Assembly: GCF_001428525.1 (NCBI RefSeq)
Contig: NZ_LMHW01000011.1
Location: forward strand, 419,362 to 483,361
Source of the DNA: Flavobacterium sp. Root186
GTDB taxonomy: Bacteria > Bacteroidota > Bacteroidia > Flavobacteriales > Flavobacteriaceae
Length of the DNA: 64,000 nucleotides
Direction: 5' to 3'
The position numbers were made by a program, and so were the translations under genes. The notes under the pieces are model-generated. The model did no database searches and had not been told where the DNA came from. It saw only the letters and a list, made by a program, of their open reading frames with translations. Positions 1 through 8,548 of the stretch are shown here, one piece after another (position 1 is the first letter of the stretch; each line of letters begins with the position of its first letter).

Positions 1-643
1 TATACGAAAGGTATAAGGTCAAATTGCTGTTTTTTGCATCTGGAAACGTATAAGTCGTTCCGTCAATAGCAGTTCTTTCTTTTCCAACTGTTGTAAGACC
101 ATAGTTATAACGTAATCCGATGCTTATTGGACTAAAATCTACTCCAACACCTGCAGCAATACCCGCATCAAATTTGTTTAAATCGTCTGTGTCTACATCT
201 TCATCAAAATCAAAATCTCCGCTTCCTGTAACTTTAGAACTTACCAGATATGATGCATATCCACCGGCATGTACATTAAAGTTTTTAGTAATGTTAACTC
301 TTACTAAAAGAGGAACTTCGATATAGTTTAATTTGAATTTGGCATTTCCTGATGCAAAAGCATTGTCGTATTCAAATTCAGAACCCTTTGTTGTGAATAA
401 AATCTCTGGTTGAATTGCTACAAAATCTGAAATTGGTAATGTGGCATAAACACCGGCATTAAAACCGTATAGAACATTTTCATCATTAGGTTCGTTTTCA
501 CCATCAGATATTAAATTCGACATGTTGAATCCTCCTTTTACACCAAACTCGGTGTTTACATTATTGTCTTGAGCGTGCAGCATTCCAAATGAAGCTGAAA
601 TAAAAAGGGTTAAGGCGCATAAAAAATTGGTTTGCATTTTCAT
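1..643 (-). CDS. PorT-type outer-membrane beta-barrel protein (C-terminus outside window)
   Basis: Small outer-membrane beta-barrel protein of the PorT/OMP_b-brl_2 type. About 214 codons are visible and the reading frame runs off the left edge, so the C-terminus is missing. It starts MKMQTNFLCALTLFISASFG, a signal peptide probably cleaved after LHAQ. Amphipathic strands with glycine and aromatic ends follow: EFGVKGGFNMSNL, YGFNAGVYATLPI, LNYIEVPLLVRVNI, VHAGGYASYLVS, ISIGLRYNYGL. The YIEVPLL segment is typical of this family. A short acidic loop (DFDFDEDVDTDD) looks surface exposed. No substrate can be read from the sequence. It lies upstream of nothing visible and is separated from the DUF4142 gene by about 50 bases. 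Confidence 0.8.
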   Translation of the reverse strand, partial: MKMQTNFLCALTLFISASFGMLHAQDNNVNTEFGVKGGFNMSNLISDGENEPNDENVLYGFNAGVYATLPISDFVAIQPEILFTTKGSEFEYDNAFASGNAKFKLNYIEVPLLVRVNITKNFNVHAGGYASYLVSSKVTGSGDFDFDEDVDTDDLNKFDAGIAAGVGVDFSPISIGLRYNYGLTTVGKERTAIDGTTYTFPDAKNSNLTLYLSY

Positions 644-691
644 AATAAAATAATTTAGTTAGTAATACGGGCTTTTAATAATTTCTTTTTT

Positions 692-1261
692 TTAATTTTT
701 CTCTTTAATAATTCTCTCGGTTTCCCTTAAGAGGTCAAATTGTTCAGGCAAATACTTCAATACTAATTTTAAAATTATTTTATCGTTAGTTTCATTCGAA
801 ACGGTTTCTAATAACTTAATCTGCTGTTCCAGGCATTCTTTCATAGAATTTAAATAAACTCTGTTGAAATCTGAAGGATTTGCGGTAATCAATTCATAAG
901 TATCTCCTCTGTGTGTTGCATTAATTTCAGATATAATAATCAGCTTTTTGTTTGCCAATTCTGTTATTTCGTGCAACAGTTGATTTTGATGTCTTTCGAT
1001 TTGTTTACCTAAAATCACTATTGAATTTTCTGAACTTTTTTGTTGTGCAATTTGACTTTTCGAAATAATTGTTTTTCCAACGTTGGCCGTTTCGATAAAA
1101 AAAAAAGCTACTGTTTCTTCTTCCTCATTTTTCGCAAAAGTTTCATTTTTTTTTAGTGTGTTTTCTATCGAATTATTTTTTTTGCATGACGAAACACAAA
1201 TTATAATTAATAAAAAAAGTACTTTAAAAAATGTCACTTTCAGTACGGGTATTGTTTTCAT
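692..1261 (-). CDS. DUF4142-like lipoprotein
   Basis: Predicted lipoprotein of 189 residues. The N-terminus is a hydrophobic signal with lipobox-like VSSCKKN, so Cys 26 or so would be lipidated. The rest is helical. ISKSQIAQQKSSENSIVILG followed by a His-containing helix (QIERHQNQLLHEITELA) matches the DUF4142 pattern of a ferritin-like four-helix bundle. Family members are stress-induced envelope proteins without a proven activity. The gene lies downstream of the kinase operon and near csbD and dps, which fits a stress role. An uninterrupted ten-base A/T run at 1097-1106 codes for part of a Phe-rich stretch and is a possible slippage site. Assignment to DUF4142 is by eye; the general call of stress lipoprotein is safer than the family name. 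Confidence 0.65.
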   Translation of the reverse strand: MKTIPVLKVTFFKVLFLLIIICVSSCKKNNSIENTLKKNETFAKNEEEETVAFFFIETANVGKTIISKSQIAQQKSSENSIVILGKQIERHQNQLLHEITELANKKLIIISEINATHRGDTYELITANPSDFNRVYLNSMKECLEQQIKLLETVSNETNDKIILKLVLKYLPEQFDLLRETERIIKEKN

Positions 1262-1329
1262 TATTACTTCTTAAAGTATTACATTACAAAGATGCTAATG
1301 AATACAACGTTTTGCTTTACAGCATAAAA

Positions 1330-1373
1330 AAGAAACGTTATATAATTCCCATAAAGAATTTATATAACGTTTA
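1330..1373 (-). terminator. Hairpin terminator after the histidine kinase operon
   Basis: Perfect 12-13 bp arms (aacgttatataa and its complement) around a 13-base loop lie just downstream of the kinase stop. On the minus strand they are followed by a T-rich tail, consistent with an intrinsic terminator. Confidence 0.75.
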
Positions 1374-1404
1374 ATATGTTAGTGTTTTAGGGAGTTAACG
1401 AAAT

Positions 1405-3186
1405 TTAATCAGGGAGAAATAAGGTAAAAACAGATCCTTTATTTGGTTCACTATGAGCCATAATATATCCTTTATGGTTGTCTGCGATTTTCTTACAAAT
1501 TGCTAAACCAATTCCGGTTCCGGGATAATCTGTTTTGGAATGCAAACGCTGAAACAAAATAAAGATCGTTTCTTTAAATTGAGGATCAAATCCCATTCCG
1601 TTGTCAGTAAAAGTTATTTTATGGAATTTTTTAATATTTTGATCTAGTTCCAGATAATCTTCAGAATTGACCTTTGTGCTCTCTATTGTTATTGAGGGTA
1701 TAACATTTGGTCTGCTGTATTTTAAAGAATTTCCAATTAAGTTGATAAAAAGCTGTTCAATTTGATACGGAATAACGGCAAGTTTTGGAAGTTTATTAGC
1801 CACTATTACAGCACTTTTTTCTTCAATAACTTCTGTTAGTTCAGATTCGGCGTTTTGAAGCAATTCCTCTAAGTTCGTTTTTATAAATTCTTTCTTGGTG
1901 GTATTTGTTTTCGAAAATAAAAGTAAGTCATCAATTAATACACGCATTCTTTTTGCCGAAACCTCAATCTTAGCAATATAATCTCTTGCACTTTGTGACA
2001 TACCCGCTTTATCAGCGTCAGAAACCCGCGAAATAAAAGTCTGTATTTTTCGCAGCGGCTCTTGTAAGTCGTGACTTGCCACATGATTGAAAGAAGCAAG
2101 TTCCTTATTGCTTTTTTCAAGTTCTTTATTACGTTCCTGCAATTCAATATTTAGCAAATGTTCATCGGTAATATCAAAATTGATTCCAAGTAAAATTTTA
2201 CTTCCCTGCTGATCGGTCAATAATTTTCCGGTCGACTTAAAATATCTGATTTCGTGACTAGGAAGTAATACTTTATAATAGACAAACGGAAGCTGTCTGT
2301 TTTTTAAAATTCCTTCAATAGAATTCGAAACATTTTCTTTATCATCAGGATGTACAAAGTCTAAAAAAGTTTCTTTTACAGGTGTAAATGAGCCGGGTTC
2401 ATAACCCAGTAAACGATATTGATTGTCTGAATAATCGATTTTATTCGCATCTAAATCCCATTGCCAGGTACTAAATTTTCCAATGGTTTCAGATTCTGAA
2501 ATTAATCCGTTTGAAATTAAAAGTCTTTTATTGAAAACTTTTAAGCGCTGGAAATCTTTACTGATTTGTCTGAAAGCTAAAAGGATAAAAAATAGTGCTG
2601 TTAAAAATAATGAAATAGAGAAAAGCGGACTTAGCGAAATTTCATCGTCATAAATTTTAAGTCTGTTTTTTAAATACGTTTTCTCGATGTCGTTCATTTC
2701 GTCAACTTTAAAACGAATGTTTTCCATCAGGATTCGTCCTCCAAACATATGATTGTCGAGTCTTCGTTTATCATATGTTTTAGGATCGCTGTATTTTAGA
2801 CAATTTTCAAAAGAAACAAAACGCTGAATAATCAGCTTAAATAATCTTCGAAGATTTTCCTGCTGAACGGGATTATCAGCAGTTAATTTTTTTAATGTAA
2901 TAAATGAAGTGTTTACCTTATCGCGAGAATAAATATAAGGAGTTAAAAAACGGGCATTTCGGGTAATAATATAACCTCTCTGACCGGTTTCGGCATCCTT
3001 AATTGCCGACATTAACCTTTCTAACTGAATGTTTATTTCATAAGTATGCATAACCACCTTACTCGATTCGTTCAAGTCCTGATTATGCTTATAAGCAATA
3101 GAAGAAAGAAATAACAGAATGAAAACTGCGATTACAAAAATAACTCTCAAAGAGTTTGAAGAATTAAAATTTGGTATCCATTTCAT
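1405..3186 (-). CDS. CHASE3-PAS sensor histidine kinase
   Basis: Membrane-bound sensor histidine kinase of 593 residues. One transmembrane helix lies at about 12-31 and a second at about 184-206. Between them is a CHASE3-type extracytoplasmic sensor with its typical MSAIKDAETGQRGYIITRNA segment. A PAS domain follows at about 240-345 (WDLDANKIDYSDNQYRLLGY), then a coiled coil. The HisKA box is FNHVASHDLQEPLRKIQ, with the phospho-acceptor His near 371. The ATPase domain shows an N box (FINLIGNSLKYSRP), G1 (DNGMGFD) and G2 (GTGIGLAICKKI). It is the last gene of an AraC/response-regulator/kinase operon, 10 bases after the receiver gene. The signal sensed is unknown. Nearby dps, csbD and DUF4142 genes suggest envelope or oxidative stress (inference). 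Confidence 0.93.
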   Translation of the reverse strand: MKWIPNFNSSNSLRVIFVIAVFILLFLSSIAYKHNQDLNESSKVVMHTYEINIQLERLMSAIKDAETGQRGYIITRNARFLTPYIYSRDKVNTSFITLKKLTADNPVQQENLRRLFKLIIQRFVSFENCLKYSDPKTYDKRRLDNHMFGGRILMENIRFKVDEMNDIEKTYLKNRLKIYDDEISLSPLFSISLFLTALFFILLAFRQISKDFQRLKVFNKRLLISNGLISESETIGKFSTWQWDLDANKIDYSDNQYRLLGYEPGSFTPVKETFLDFVHPDDKENVSNSIEGILKNRQLPFVYYKVLLPSHEIRYFKSTGKLLTDQQGSKILLGINFDITDEHLLNIELQERNKELEKSNKELASFNHVASHDLQEPLRKIQTFISRVSDADKAGMSQSARDYIAKIEVSAKRMRVLIDDLLLFSKTNTTKKEFIKTNLEELLQNAESELTEVIEEKSAVIVANKLPKLAVIPYQIEQLFINLIGNSLKYSRPNVIPSITIESTKVNSEDYLELDQNIKKFHKITFTDNGMGFDPQFKETIFILFQRLHSKTDYPGTGIGLAICKKIADNHKGYIMAHSEPNKGSVFTLFLPD

Positions 3187-3196
3187 TGGTATACTT

Positions 3197-3646
3197 TTAT
3201 TTTAGTCGCAGCAAGAAATTATCACGATTTAACCCAGAGGTATGATAGTGCCAGTTTACGGTCACGACTTCATTAATTATTTTTTTCAGCGTATTGAAAT
3301 CGCTTGGTTTTTTAATATAAATATTGGCACCCTGAATAAAAGTGTCTTCTATATCTTCTTCAGAAGACGAAGTAGAATAGATCGCAATAATTATATTTTT
3401 AAGATGCTCTGTTTTTTTAATTTCAATCAAACACTCTTTACCTGTTTTTTTTGGCATATTTAAATCCAGAAACAAAATATCCGGCAGTTTGTTATCCTGA
3501 TCCATTAAATGCTCCATTAACTGCATTCCGTCATGAACAAATTCCACGTTTGTTTGTATTTTGATTTCTTCAAATGCATCCTTAAAAAAAAGACGATCAT
3601 CCTCGTCATCATCTGCCAGTAAAATATTTAATGCGTTTTTTTGCAT
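3197..3646 (-). CDS. Single-domain response regulator (CheY/Rcp1-like)
   Basis: Stand-alone receiver domain of 149 residues with no output domain. Visible receiver residues are the acidic pair in LLADDDEDD, the phospho-acceptor Asp in DILFLDLNMP, the Thr/Ser position in AIYSTSSSEED and the conserved Lys in YIKKPSD. The LDLNMP and YSTSSS variants are characteristic of the Rcp1-like receivers paired with CHASE3 or phytochrome-type kinases. It sits between an AraC regulator (21 bases upstream) and the kinase (10 bases downstream), so it is the likely phosphorylation partner. It may act by protein-protein contact or as a phosphate sink rather than by binding DNA. Confidence 0.9.
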   Translation of the reverse strand: MQKNALNILLADDDEDDRLFFKDAFEEIKIQTNVEFVHDGMQLMEHLMDQDNKLPDILFLDLNMPKKTGKECLIEIKKTEHLKNIIIAIYSTSSSEEDIEDTFIQGANIYIKKPSDFNTLKKIINEVVTVNWHYHTSGLNRDNFLLRLK

Positions 3647-3667
3647 TTTAGTATGGTATTTGGTTTT

Positions 3668-4219
3668 TTATTTTAAATTTTCTCTTCTTTTCTTTATTAT
3701 TCTTTGAAATGCCGAAGGAGTAATTCCTGTCGTATTTTTAAACTGCGTACTTAAATGCGCAACGCTTGAGTAATTTAACAAAAAAGCAATTTCTGTCAAA
3801 CTCATTTCATTAATAATAATTAATTGTTTTGCTCTTTCTATTTTTTGTAAAATGATGAAGTTTTCGATAGACGAATAAGTAACTTCCGAAAAAACATTGG
3901 ATAAATAACCATAGCTATGGTTGAGTTTTTCTGCTAAAAAAACAGAACTTTTATAATTGTTACTGTCTTCCATAAAGACCAGCTCAATTATCGCATCTTT
4001 GATTTTTTGTACTAAAACACTTTTCTGATTTTCTACAACTTCAAAACCATGCGGAATTAAATTATTTTTTAAAGTTTCGAGTGCATCAGCATCAAGATTG
4101 TCATCAATCTCAATCTCGCCAAATCCTAAACTGGTAAAATTTATATTTTGTTGTTCCAGGTTTTGTTTTAGATAAAGTGAACAGATGGTATTTATGTCGA
4201 ACTTTATAAATAGCTTCAT
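3668..4219 (-). CDS. AraC-family regulator with N-terminal HMA-like domain
   Basis: Transcription regulator of 183 residues. The C-terminal 100 residues form an AraC-type double helix-turn-helix: LNHSYGYLSNVFSEVTYSSI, then IERAKQLIIINEMSLTEIAFLL, then VAHLSTQFKNTTGITPSAFQ. The N-terminal 70 residues are short and ferredoxin-like (beta-alpha-beta). They resemble heavy-metal-associated folds but lack a CxxC metal site, so metal binding is not supported. It is the first gene of the operon with the receiver and kinase genes. Its targets could include its own operon or the nearby stress genes; no operator was recognised. Confidence 0.85.
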   Translation of the reverse strand: MKLFIKFDINTICSLYLKQNLEQQNINFTSLGFGEIEIDDNLDADALETLKNNLIPHGFEVVENQKSVLVQKIKDAIIELVFMEDSNNYKSSVFLAEKLNHSYGYLSNVFSEVTYSSIENFIILQKIERAKQLIIINEMSLTEIAFLLNYSSVAHLSTQFKNTTGITPSAFQRIIKKRRENLK

Positions 4220-4323
4220 TTTTATAAAAAATTTGGTTAAAGATAAATAAATTATTTGGGGTTACAGCGTTTAATGTTTTTTTAAAATCTATAAACAGTA
4301 ATAATAATCAATAAAAGTTTCAA

Positions 4324-4364
4324 AAAAATACCGCCTAATACATTTAATTACTAGACGGTATTTC
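4324..4364 (-). terminator. Terminator after csbD-like gene
   Basis: Inverted repeat aaataccg...cggtattt, followed on the minus strand by a run of seven T, lies directly downstream of the CsbD-like gene. Confidence 0.7.
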
Positions 4365-4382
4365 CTGATTGAGTCAGAAGGT

Positions 4383-4568
4383 TTACAAATCTGACAGAAT
4401 TTGATGAAATTCTTCTTTAGTTTTACCTAATTTTTGCTGAAGTTTTCCATACAATTCGTCTTCTTTTCCTTCAGCATAAATTAAATCATCATCTGTCAAC
4501 TCAGCATATTTTTGCTTCAGTTTTCCTTTTAACTCATTCCAATTTCCTTTTATTTCTGTAGTATTCAT
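4383..4568 (-). CDS. CsbD family stress protein
   Basis: Small 61-residue hydrophilic helical protein. The start [20 protein letters not shown] and the later [20 protein letters not shown] are the signature of the CsbD family, general-stress proteins whose biochemical role is unknown. Full length for the family. It has its own terminator and sits beside dps, consistent with a stress cluster. Confidence 0.93.
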   Translation of the reverse strand: MNTTEIKGNWNELKGKLKQKYAELTDDDLIYAEGKEDELYGKLQQKLGKTKEEFHQILSDL

Positions 4569-4675
4569 GATCGCGTTTGTTTTGTTATTATTACAATGTA
4601 AAGTTGCAGTTTCTCTATGAAATTTGTGTTACAAGAATTTCGATGATCGTTGCATAATTCACATTTTGCCTTTAT

Positions 4676-5149
4676 TTAGGCCTGATAACGACGTAAAACC
4701 CATGCCATTTTTTCGTGTTCCTGTAGCAGTCCTGTAACAAAATCAGCAGATCCGGCATCGTTTGTTTCGTTTTCAAAAACCGGAATGTAATCTCTAAATT
4801 CTGTAACCAACTGCTCATGATTTTCTAAAAGTTCCTCAAGCATGTGTTTTTGCGAAGCATATTCTTTTGGAGATTCTTTAAGTGTAGAATTTTCGATAAA
4901 CTCCTTCATTGTACCAATCGTTTTTTCGCCAAGCTGACTGATTCTTTCTGCAACTTCGTCTATTTGTGCTTCTAAAATGCGGTATTGTTCTTCAAACAAT
5001 TTATGCAGTTCCATAAAACTATTTCCTGAAATATTCCAGTGAAATTTTCTGGTTTTAACATAAAGTGTCATTTCGTTAGATAGAATCGTGGCTAATATAG
5101 TTGAACTCTTTTTTAAGTTTGCTGCCGATATTCCGATATGTGGAGTCAT
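4676..5149 (-). CDS. dps: Dps family DNA-binding ferritin-like protein
   Basis: Dps protein of 157 residues, which stores iron and protects DNA from peroxide by forming a 12-subunit shell. The ferroxidase motif is visible as KTRKFHWNISGNSFMELHKL followed by FEEQYRILEAQIDEVAERI; it contains the conserved His, Asp and Glu of the inter-subunit di-iron site. The N-terminal tail is short and only weakly basic, so non-specific DNA binding may be limited. Full length. It is transcribed away from the following ompA-like gene; the catalase gene further along belongs to the same peroxide-defence theme. Confidence 0.95.
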   Translation of the reverse strand: MTPHIGISAANLKKSSTILATILSNEMTLYVKTRKFHWNISGNSFMELHKLFEEQYRILEAQIDEVAERISQLGEKTIGTMKEFIENSTLKESPKEYASQKHMLEELLENHEQLVTEFRDYIPVFENETNDAGSADFVTGLLQEHEKMAWVLRRYQA

Positions 5150-5271
5150 AATTGTTGTTTTTTGGATTCAATTCAAAAATAAAGAGGAAGAGCTTGGCGC
5201 ATCTTACATAATTAGCCAAAGATGTTACATGAATTCAATGTTTTCATAACATATTAATGATTTCAAAATTG

Positions 5272-5279
5272 TAGTTTTG
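5272..5279 (+). promoter_or_regulatory. -7 promoter box of the ompA-like gene
   Basis: TAGTTTTG fits the Bacteroidota -7 consensus TAnnTTTG, 29 bases before the start codon at 5309. No clear -33 TTG was found at the expected distance. Confidence 0.55.
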
Positions 5280-5308
5280 CCGCCAACTAAAACTAAAACC
5301 CCTGAATA

Positions 5309-7492
5309 ATGAAAAAACAGTTACTCATTTTATTTATTTTAATTACTTCCGTATCAGCCAAAGCACAATCTTATATTGGTTATTTTCAAGATAATTACGC
5401 AGGTGTACAAAGCGTTCTTTTTAATCCGGCTTCTATAGCCGATTCCCGTTTTAAAACAGATATTAATATATTTTCTGTTAGCGGATCTGTACAAAATGAT
5501 TTGTACGGAGTTAAAATTTTTGATACTTATAAAGATGGTTATGATTTTGACAGCCAGTCTAAAATGACTCCAAAAAATGCTAATAATGCATTAGCAAATT
5601 TTGATATCATGGGACCGTCTTTCATGTTTAATATTGCTCCAAAACATACTATTGCCGTATTCACAAGAGCAAGATCAATTACGAATGCCAACAAAATCAA
5701 CGGATATCTGGTAGATCAGGTAAAAGATGGTTTAGATGAGGCAAGCGATTTTAATTTTAATTTAGGAAGCCCAAACGGATCTTCTAATGCCTGGGGCGAA
5801 TTAGGAATCTCTTATGCAGCAGTTTTATACCAAAACAATCAGCATTTCTTAAAAGGAGGTTTAACTGCTAAATATTTACAAGGTGGTGCAAATGCATATG
5901 TTCAGGGAAAAAATGTTAGTGTAACTTATGTTGAGAACACAACAAATCCGCACTTAGGGCTATTACAATCAAGTGGAGAAATTACAGTAGGAGGAAGCCA
6001 GGATTGGGAAAATAATGAAGATTATGATTTTGACTCTGCTTCACGCGGATTTGGTTTTGATTTTGGATTGGTTTACGAATGGAGACCAGATTACGATCAA
6101 TACGATTTAAGAAACGCAAAACCTGCGGATAATAACTTCAGAGATTTAAATAAATACAAATTACGTTTCGGTTTATCTGTTACAGATATTGGGGCTATTA
6201 ACTACAAAAATTCTAAACTGGATACCTATAATGTAAATGGTGTTGTAACACAGCAAATGATTGATGATGCAGACAATTTATATGATTTCTTAAACGATCA
6301 TTATACTAAAATTTCAACTTCAAAAGGGGTAAAAACAAATCTGCCAACAGCTATTCACGCCGACGCAGACTGGAATATGTATAATAAATTCTATTTGAAT
6401 CTTAATGGAGACATCAGTATGGTTTCTAACAATAAACTAAATTCATACGGAATTGCTGACAGAGTAACGTTAACGCCTCGCTATGAAAGCAGATGGTTTA
6501 GTTTTTATGTACCGGTAACGTATATGGAATATAGCGGTATGCAGGTTGGTACAGGTTTGCGTACAGGAGTTTTCTTTATAGGTTCTGGTTCTATTTTGAG
6601 CAATTTAGTATCTAAAGAATCAAAAGGAGCAGATTTTTATGTTGGGATGAAAATTCCGGTTTACGAAAAGCAGTTTAAAGATACCGATGGAGACGGAATT
6701 ATTGATAAAGAAGATGCCTGCAAAAAAGTAGCCGGCCCTAAAGAAAATAATGGATGCCCTTGGCCAGATACAGATGGTGACAAAGTTTTTGATAAAGACG
6801 ATGCCTGTCCGGATGTAAAAGGTCCAAAAGAAAATAAAGGATGTCCATGGAAAGATTCTGACGGAGATACTTTATTAGATAATGTAGATGCCTGCCCGGC
6901 AGCTGCAGGTCCGGTTGAAAATAAAGGATGCCCTTGGCCAGACACAGATGGAGATGGGGTTTTAGATAAAGACGATGCCTGCCCAGCAGTTGCCGGATTA
7001 CCAGTAAACAAAGGATGTCCGGATCTTGATGCTGATAAAGACGGTGTTTTAGACAAAGAAGACGATTGTCCTCTTGTAGCCGGGCCAGCAGATAATAAAG
7101 GTTGTCCTAAAGTAACTAAAGAAACATTAGCGCAATTAAAAGTTGAAGCAAAATCTATTTTCTTCAATACAGGAAAAGCAACTTTAGACGGTGCTAAAAT
7201 GGGAGAAACTTCAGGAAGACTTGACGCAATCAAAGAAATTTTAAAGAACTATCCAAATGCTAAATTTGCAATTAACGGACACACAGATAATGTAGGGAAT
7301 CCAAAAGCAAATCAGAAATTATCTGAAGCAAGAGCAAAAGCCGTAATGGATCTTTTAATTGAAAAAGGAGTAAATCCTGCCAATTTAACTTCTAAAGGTT
7401 ATGGAGCCTCAAAACCGGTAAAAACAAATAAAACCGCAGCAGGAAGAGCCGAAAACAGAAGAACAGAAATTGTTTACTTAGGTAATTTATAA
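5309..7492 (+). CDS. DUF5723 / thrombospondin-type-3 / OmpA envelope protein
   Basis: Envelope protein of 727 residues with three parts. A signal peptide (cleavage probably after AKAQ) is followed by an N-terminal beta-rich region to about 450 that resembles DUF5723 outer-membrane barrels (YFQDNYAGVQSVLFNPASIA). Five thrombospondin type 3 calcium-binding repeats follow at about 456-600, each of the form DTDGDGIIDKEDACP...NKGCP. The C-terminal OmpA domain (about 610-725) contains FAINGHTDNVGNPKANQKLS and LSEARAKAVMDLL with the peptidoglycan-binding Asp and Arg positions. It should link the outer membrane to peptidoglycan. The architecture is common in Flavobacteria and abundant in their outer membranes. 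The repetitive DNA creates a long spurious reading frame on the other strand. Confidence 0.92.
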   Translation: MKKQLLILFILITSVSAKAQSYIGYFQDNYAGVQSVLFNPASIADSRFKTDINIFSVSGSVQNDLYGVKIFDTYKDGYDFDSQSKMTPKNANNALANFDIMGPSFMFNIAPKHTIAVFTRARSITNANKINGYLVDQVKDGLDEASDFNFNLGSPNGSSNAWGELGISYAAVLYQNNQHFLKGGLTAKYLQGGANAYVQGKNVSVTYVENTTNPHLGLLQSSGEITVGGSQDWENNEDYDFDSASRGFGFDFGLVYEWRPDYDQYDLRNAKPADNNFRDLNKYKLRFGLSVTDIGAINYKNSKLDTYNVNGVVTQQMIDDADNLYDFLNDHYTKISTSKGVKTNLPTAIHADADWNMYNKFYLNLNGDISMVSNNKLNSYGIADRVTLTPRYESRWFSFYVPVTYMEYSGMQVGTGLRTGVFFIGSGSILSNLVSKESKGADFYVGMKIPVYEKQFKDTDGDGIIDKEDACKKVAGPKENNGCPWPDTDGDKVFDKDDACPDVKGPKENKGCPWKDSDGDTLLDNVDACPAAAGPVENKGCPWPDTDGDGVLDKDDACPAVAGLPVNKGCPDLDADKDGVLDKEDDCPLVAGPADNKGCPKVTKETLAQLKVEAKSIFFNTGKATLDGAKMGETSGRLDAIKEILKNYPNAKFAINGHTDNVGNPKANQKLSEARAKAVMDLLIEKGVNPANLTSKGYGASKPVKTNKTAAGRAENRRTEIVYLGNL

Positions 7493-7510
7493 TTGCTGTT
7501 GAATATAAAA

Positions 7511-7546
7511 CCAAAAAGCCATTCTTAATTGAGTGGCTTTTTTTAT
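7511..7546 (+). terminator. Terminator of the ompA-like gene
   Basis: Hairpin aaaaagcca...tggcttttttt with a T-run. The tail overlaps TATTTTTG (7544-7551), a possible -7 box for pyrF, so termination and the next promoter may share bases. Confidence 0.75.
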
Positions 7547-7601
7547 TTTTGCATACTTTCTAAAAAGAATAAAATCTTTGAAAAAGAACTAAAAAAACAA
7601 T

Positions 7602-8423
7602 ATGACTACACAACAACTACACGAACAAATTCTTCAAAAAAAATCATTTTTATGCGTAGGCTTAGATCCTGATTTGAATAAAATTCCACCGCATTTATTA
7701 GAAACAGAAGATCCAATTTTTGAATTTAATAAAGCCATAATCGACGCAACTCATGATTTAACCGTTGGATACAAACCTAATACCGCTTTCTTTGAAGCAT
7801 ACGGAATAAAAGGATGGATGTCTCTGCAAAAAACAATCAATTATATCAACGAAAATTATCCTGATATTTTTACCATTGCCGATGCAAAACGCGGCGATAT
7901 TGGAAATACATCAAGTATGTATGCTAAAGCTTTTTTTGAAGATTTAAATTTTGACAGTGTAACCGTTGCACCTTATATGGGAAAAGATTCTGTAGAACCT
8001 TTCCTGGCTTTCGAAAATAAACATACAATCATGTTAGCTTTAACCTCTAACGAAGGTGCTTTCGATTTTCAGACTTTAAACACAAACGGAACAGAATTAT
8101 ACAAACAAGTTTTAGAAACCTCTAAAACATGGAAAAACAGCCATAACTTAATGTATGTGGTTGGCGCTACAAAAGCAGAATATTTTGCGGATATCAGAAA
8201 AATTGTTCCAGACAGCTTTTTATTAGTTCCCGGAATTGGCGCTCAAGGAGGAAGCTTATCTGAAGTATGCAAATACGGAATGAACGATAAAATTGGTTTA
8301 TTAGTAAACTCGGCAAGAGCTATAATCTATGCTTCAAAAGGAACAGACTTTGCAGAAAAGGCAAGAGAAGAGGCTTTGAAAGTGCAGCAGGAAATGGAAG
8401 AGATTATTAATTCTAAGTTTTAA
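7602..8423 (+). CDS. pyrF: Orotidine 5'-phosphate decarboxylase (PyrF type 2)
   Basis: Decarboxylates orotidine monophosphate to UMP, the last step of pyrimidine synthesis, in the cytoplasm. Length 273 residues, normal for the longer subfamily 2. The catalytic motif [19 protein letters not shown] gives the Lys-Asp pair with Lys at 96. N-terminal [13 protein letters not shown] and C-terminal [12 protein letters not shown] (phosphate-binding loop) complete the TIM barrel. It stands as a single gene with its own promoter region; the other pyrimidine genes are not in this window. Confidence 0.96.
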   Translation: MTTQQLHEQILQKKSFLCVGLDPDLNKIPPHLLETEDPIFEFNKAIIDATHDLTVGYKPNTAFFEAYGIKGWMSLQKTINYINENYPDIFTIADAKRGDIGNTSSMYAKAFFEDLNFDSVTVAPYMGKDSVEPFLAFENKHTIMLALTSNEGAFDFQTLNTNGTELYKQVLETSKTWKNSHNLMYVVGATKAEYFADIRKIVPDSFLLVPGIGAQGGSLSEVCKYGMNDKIGLLVNSARAIIYASKGTDFAEKAREEALKVQQEMEEIINSKF

Positions 8424-8440
8424 ATAACTTTATAAATAAA

Positions 8441-8531
8441 TTAACCGCAAAGTTCGCTAAGGTTTTAGCAAGGTTCGCAAAGAAATAAACTTTGTGCTCT
8501 TAGCGTAAATCTTTGCGAACTTTGCGGTTAA
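8441..8531. repeat. Long inverted repeat between pyrF and the BtuF-like gene
   Basis: Arms of about 21 bases, ttaaccgcaaagttcgc... and its near-perfect complement (one mismatch), flank a partly self-similar centre. It can serve as the pyrF transcript end and looks like a dispersed palindromic element of Flavobacteria; a degenerate relative (cttagcgcctcagcaccttagc) lies near 13635. Confidence 0.75.
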
Positions 8532-8548
8532 AAAGACAATCTAAATAA

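Noticed and set aside
120..326. Plus-strand open frame inside the first gene
   Set aside because: Antisense to a clear beta-barrel gene; Ser/Thr-rich translation with no motif.
6661..7233. Long open frame on the minus strand inside the ompA-like gene
   Set aside because: It is produced by the regular codon pattern of the TSP3 repeats; low-complexity Ser/Pro-rich translation, no start context and a well-supported gene opposite.
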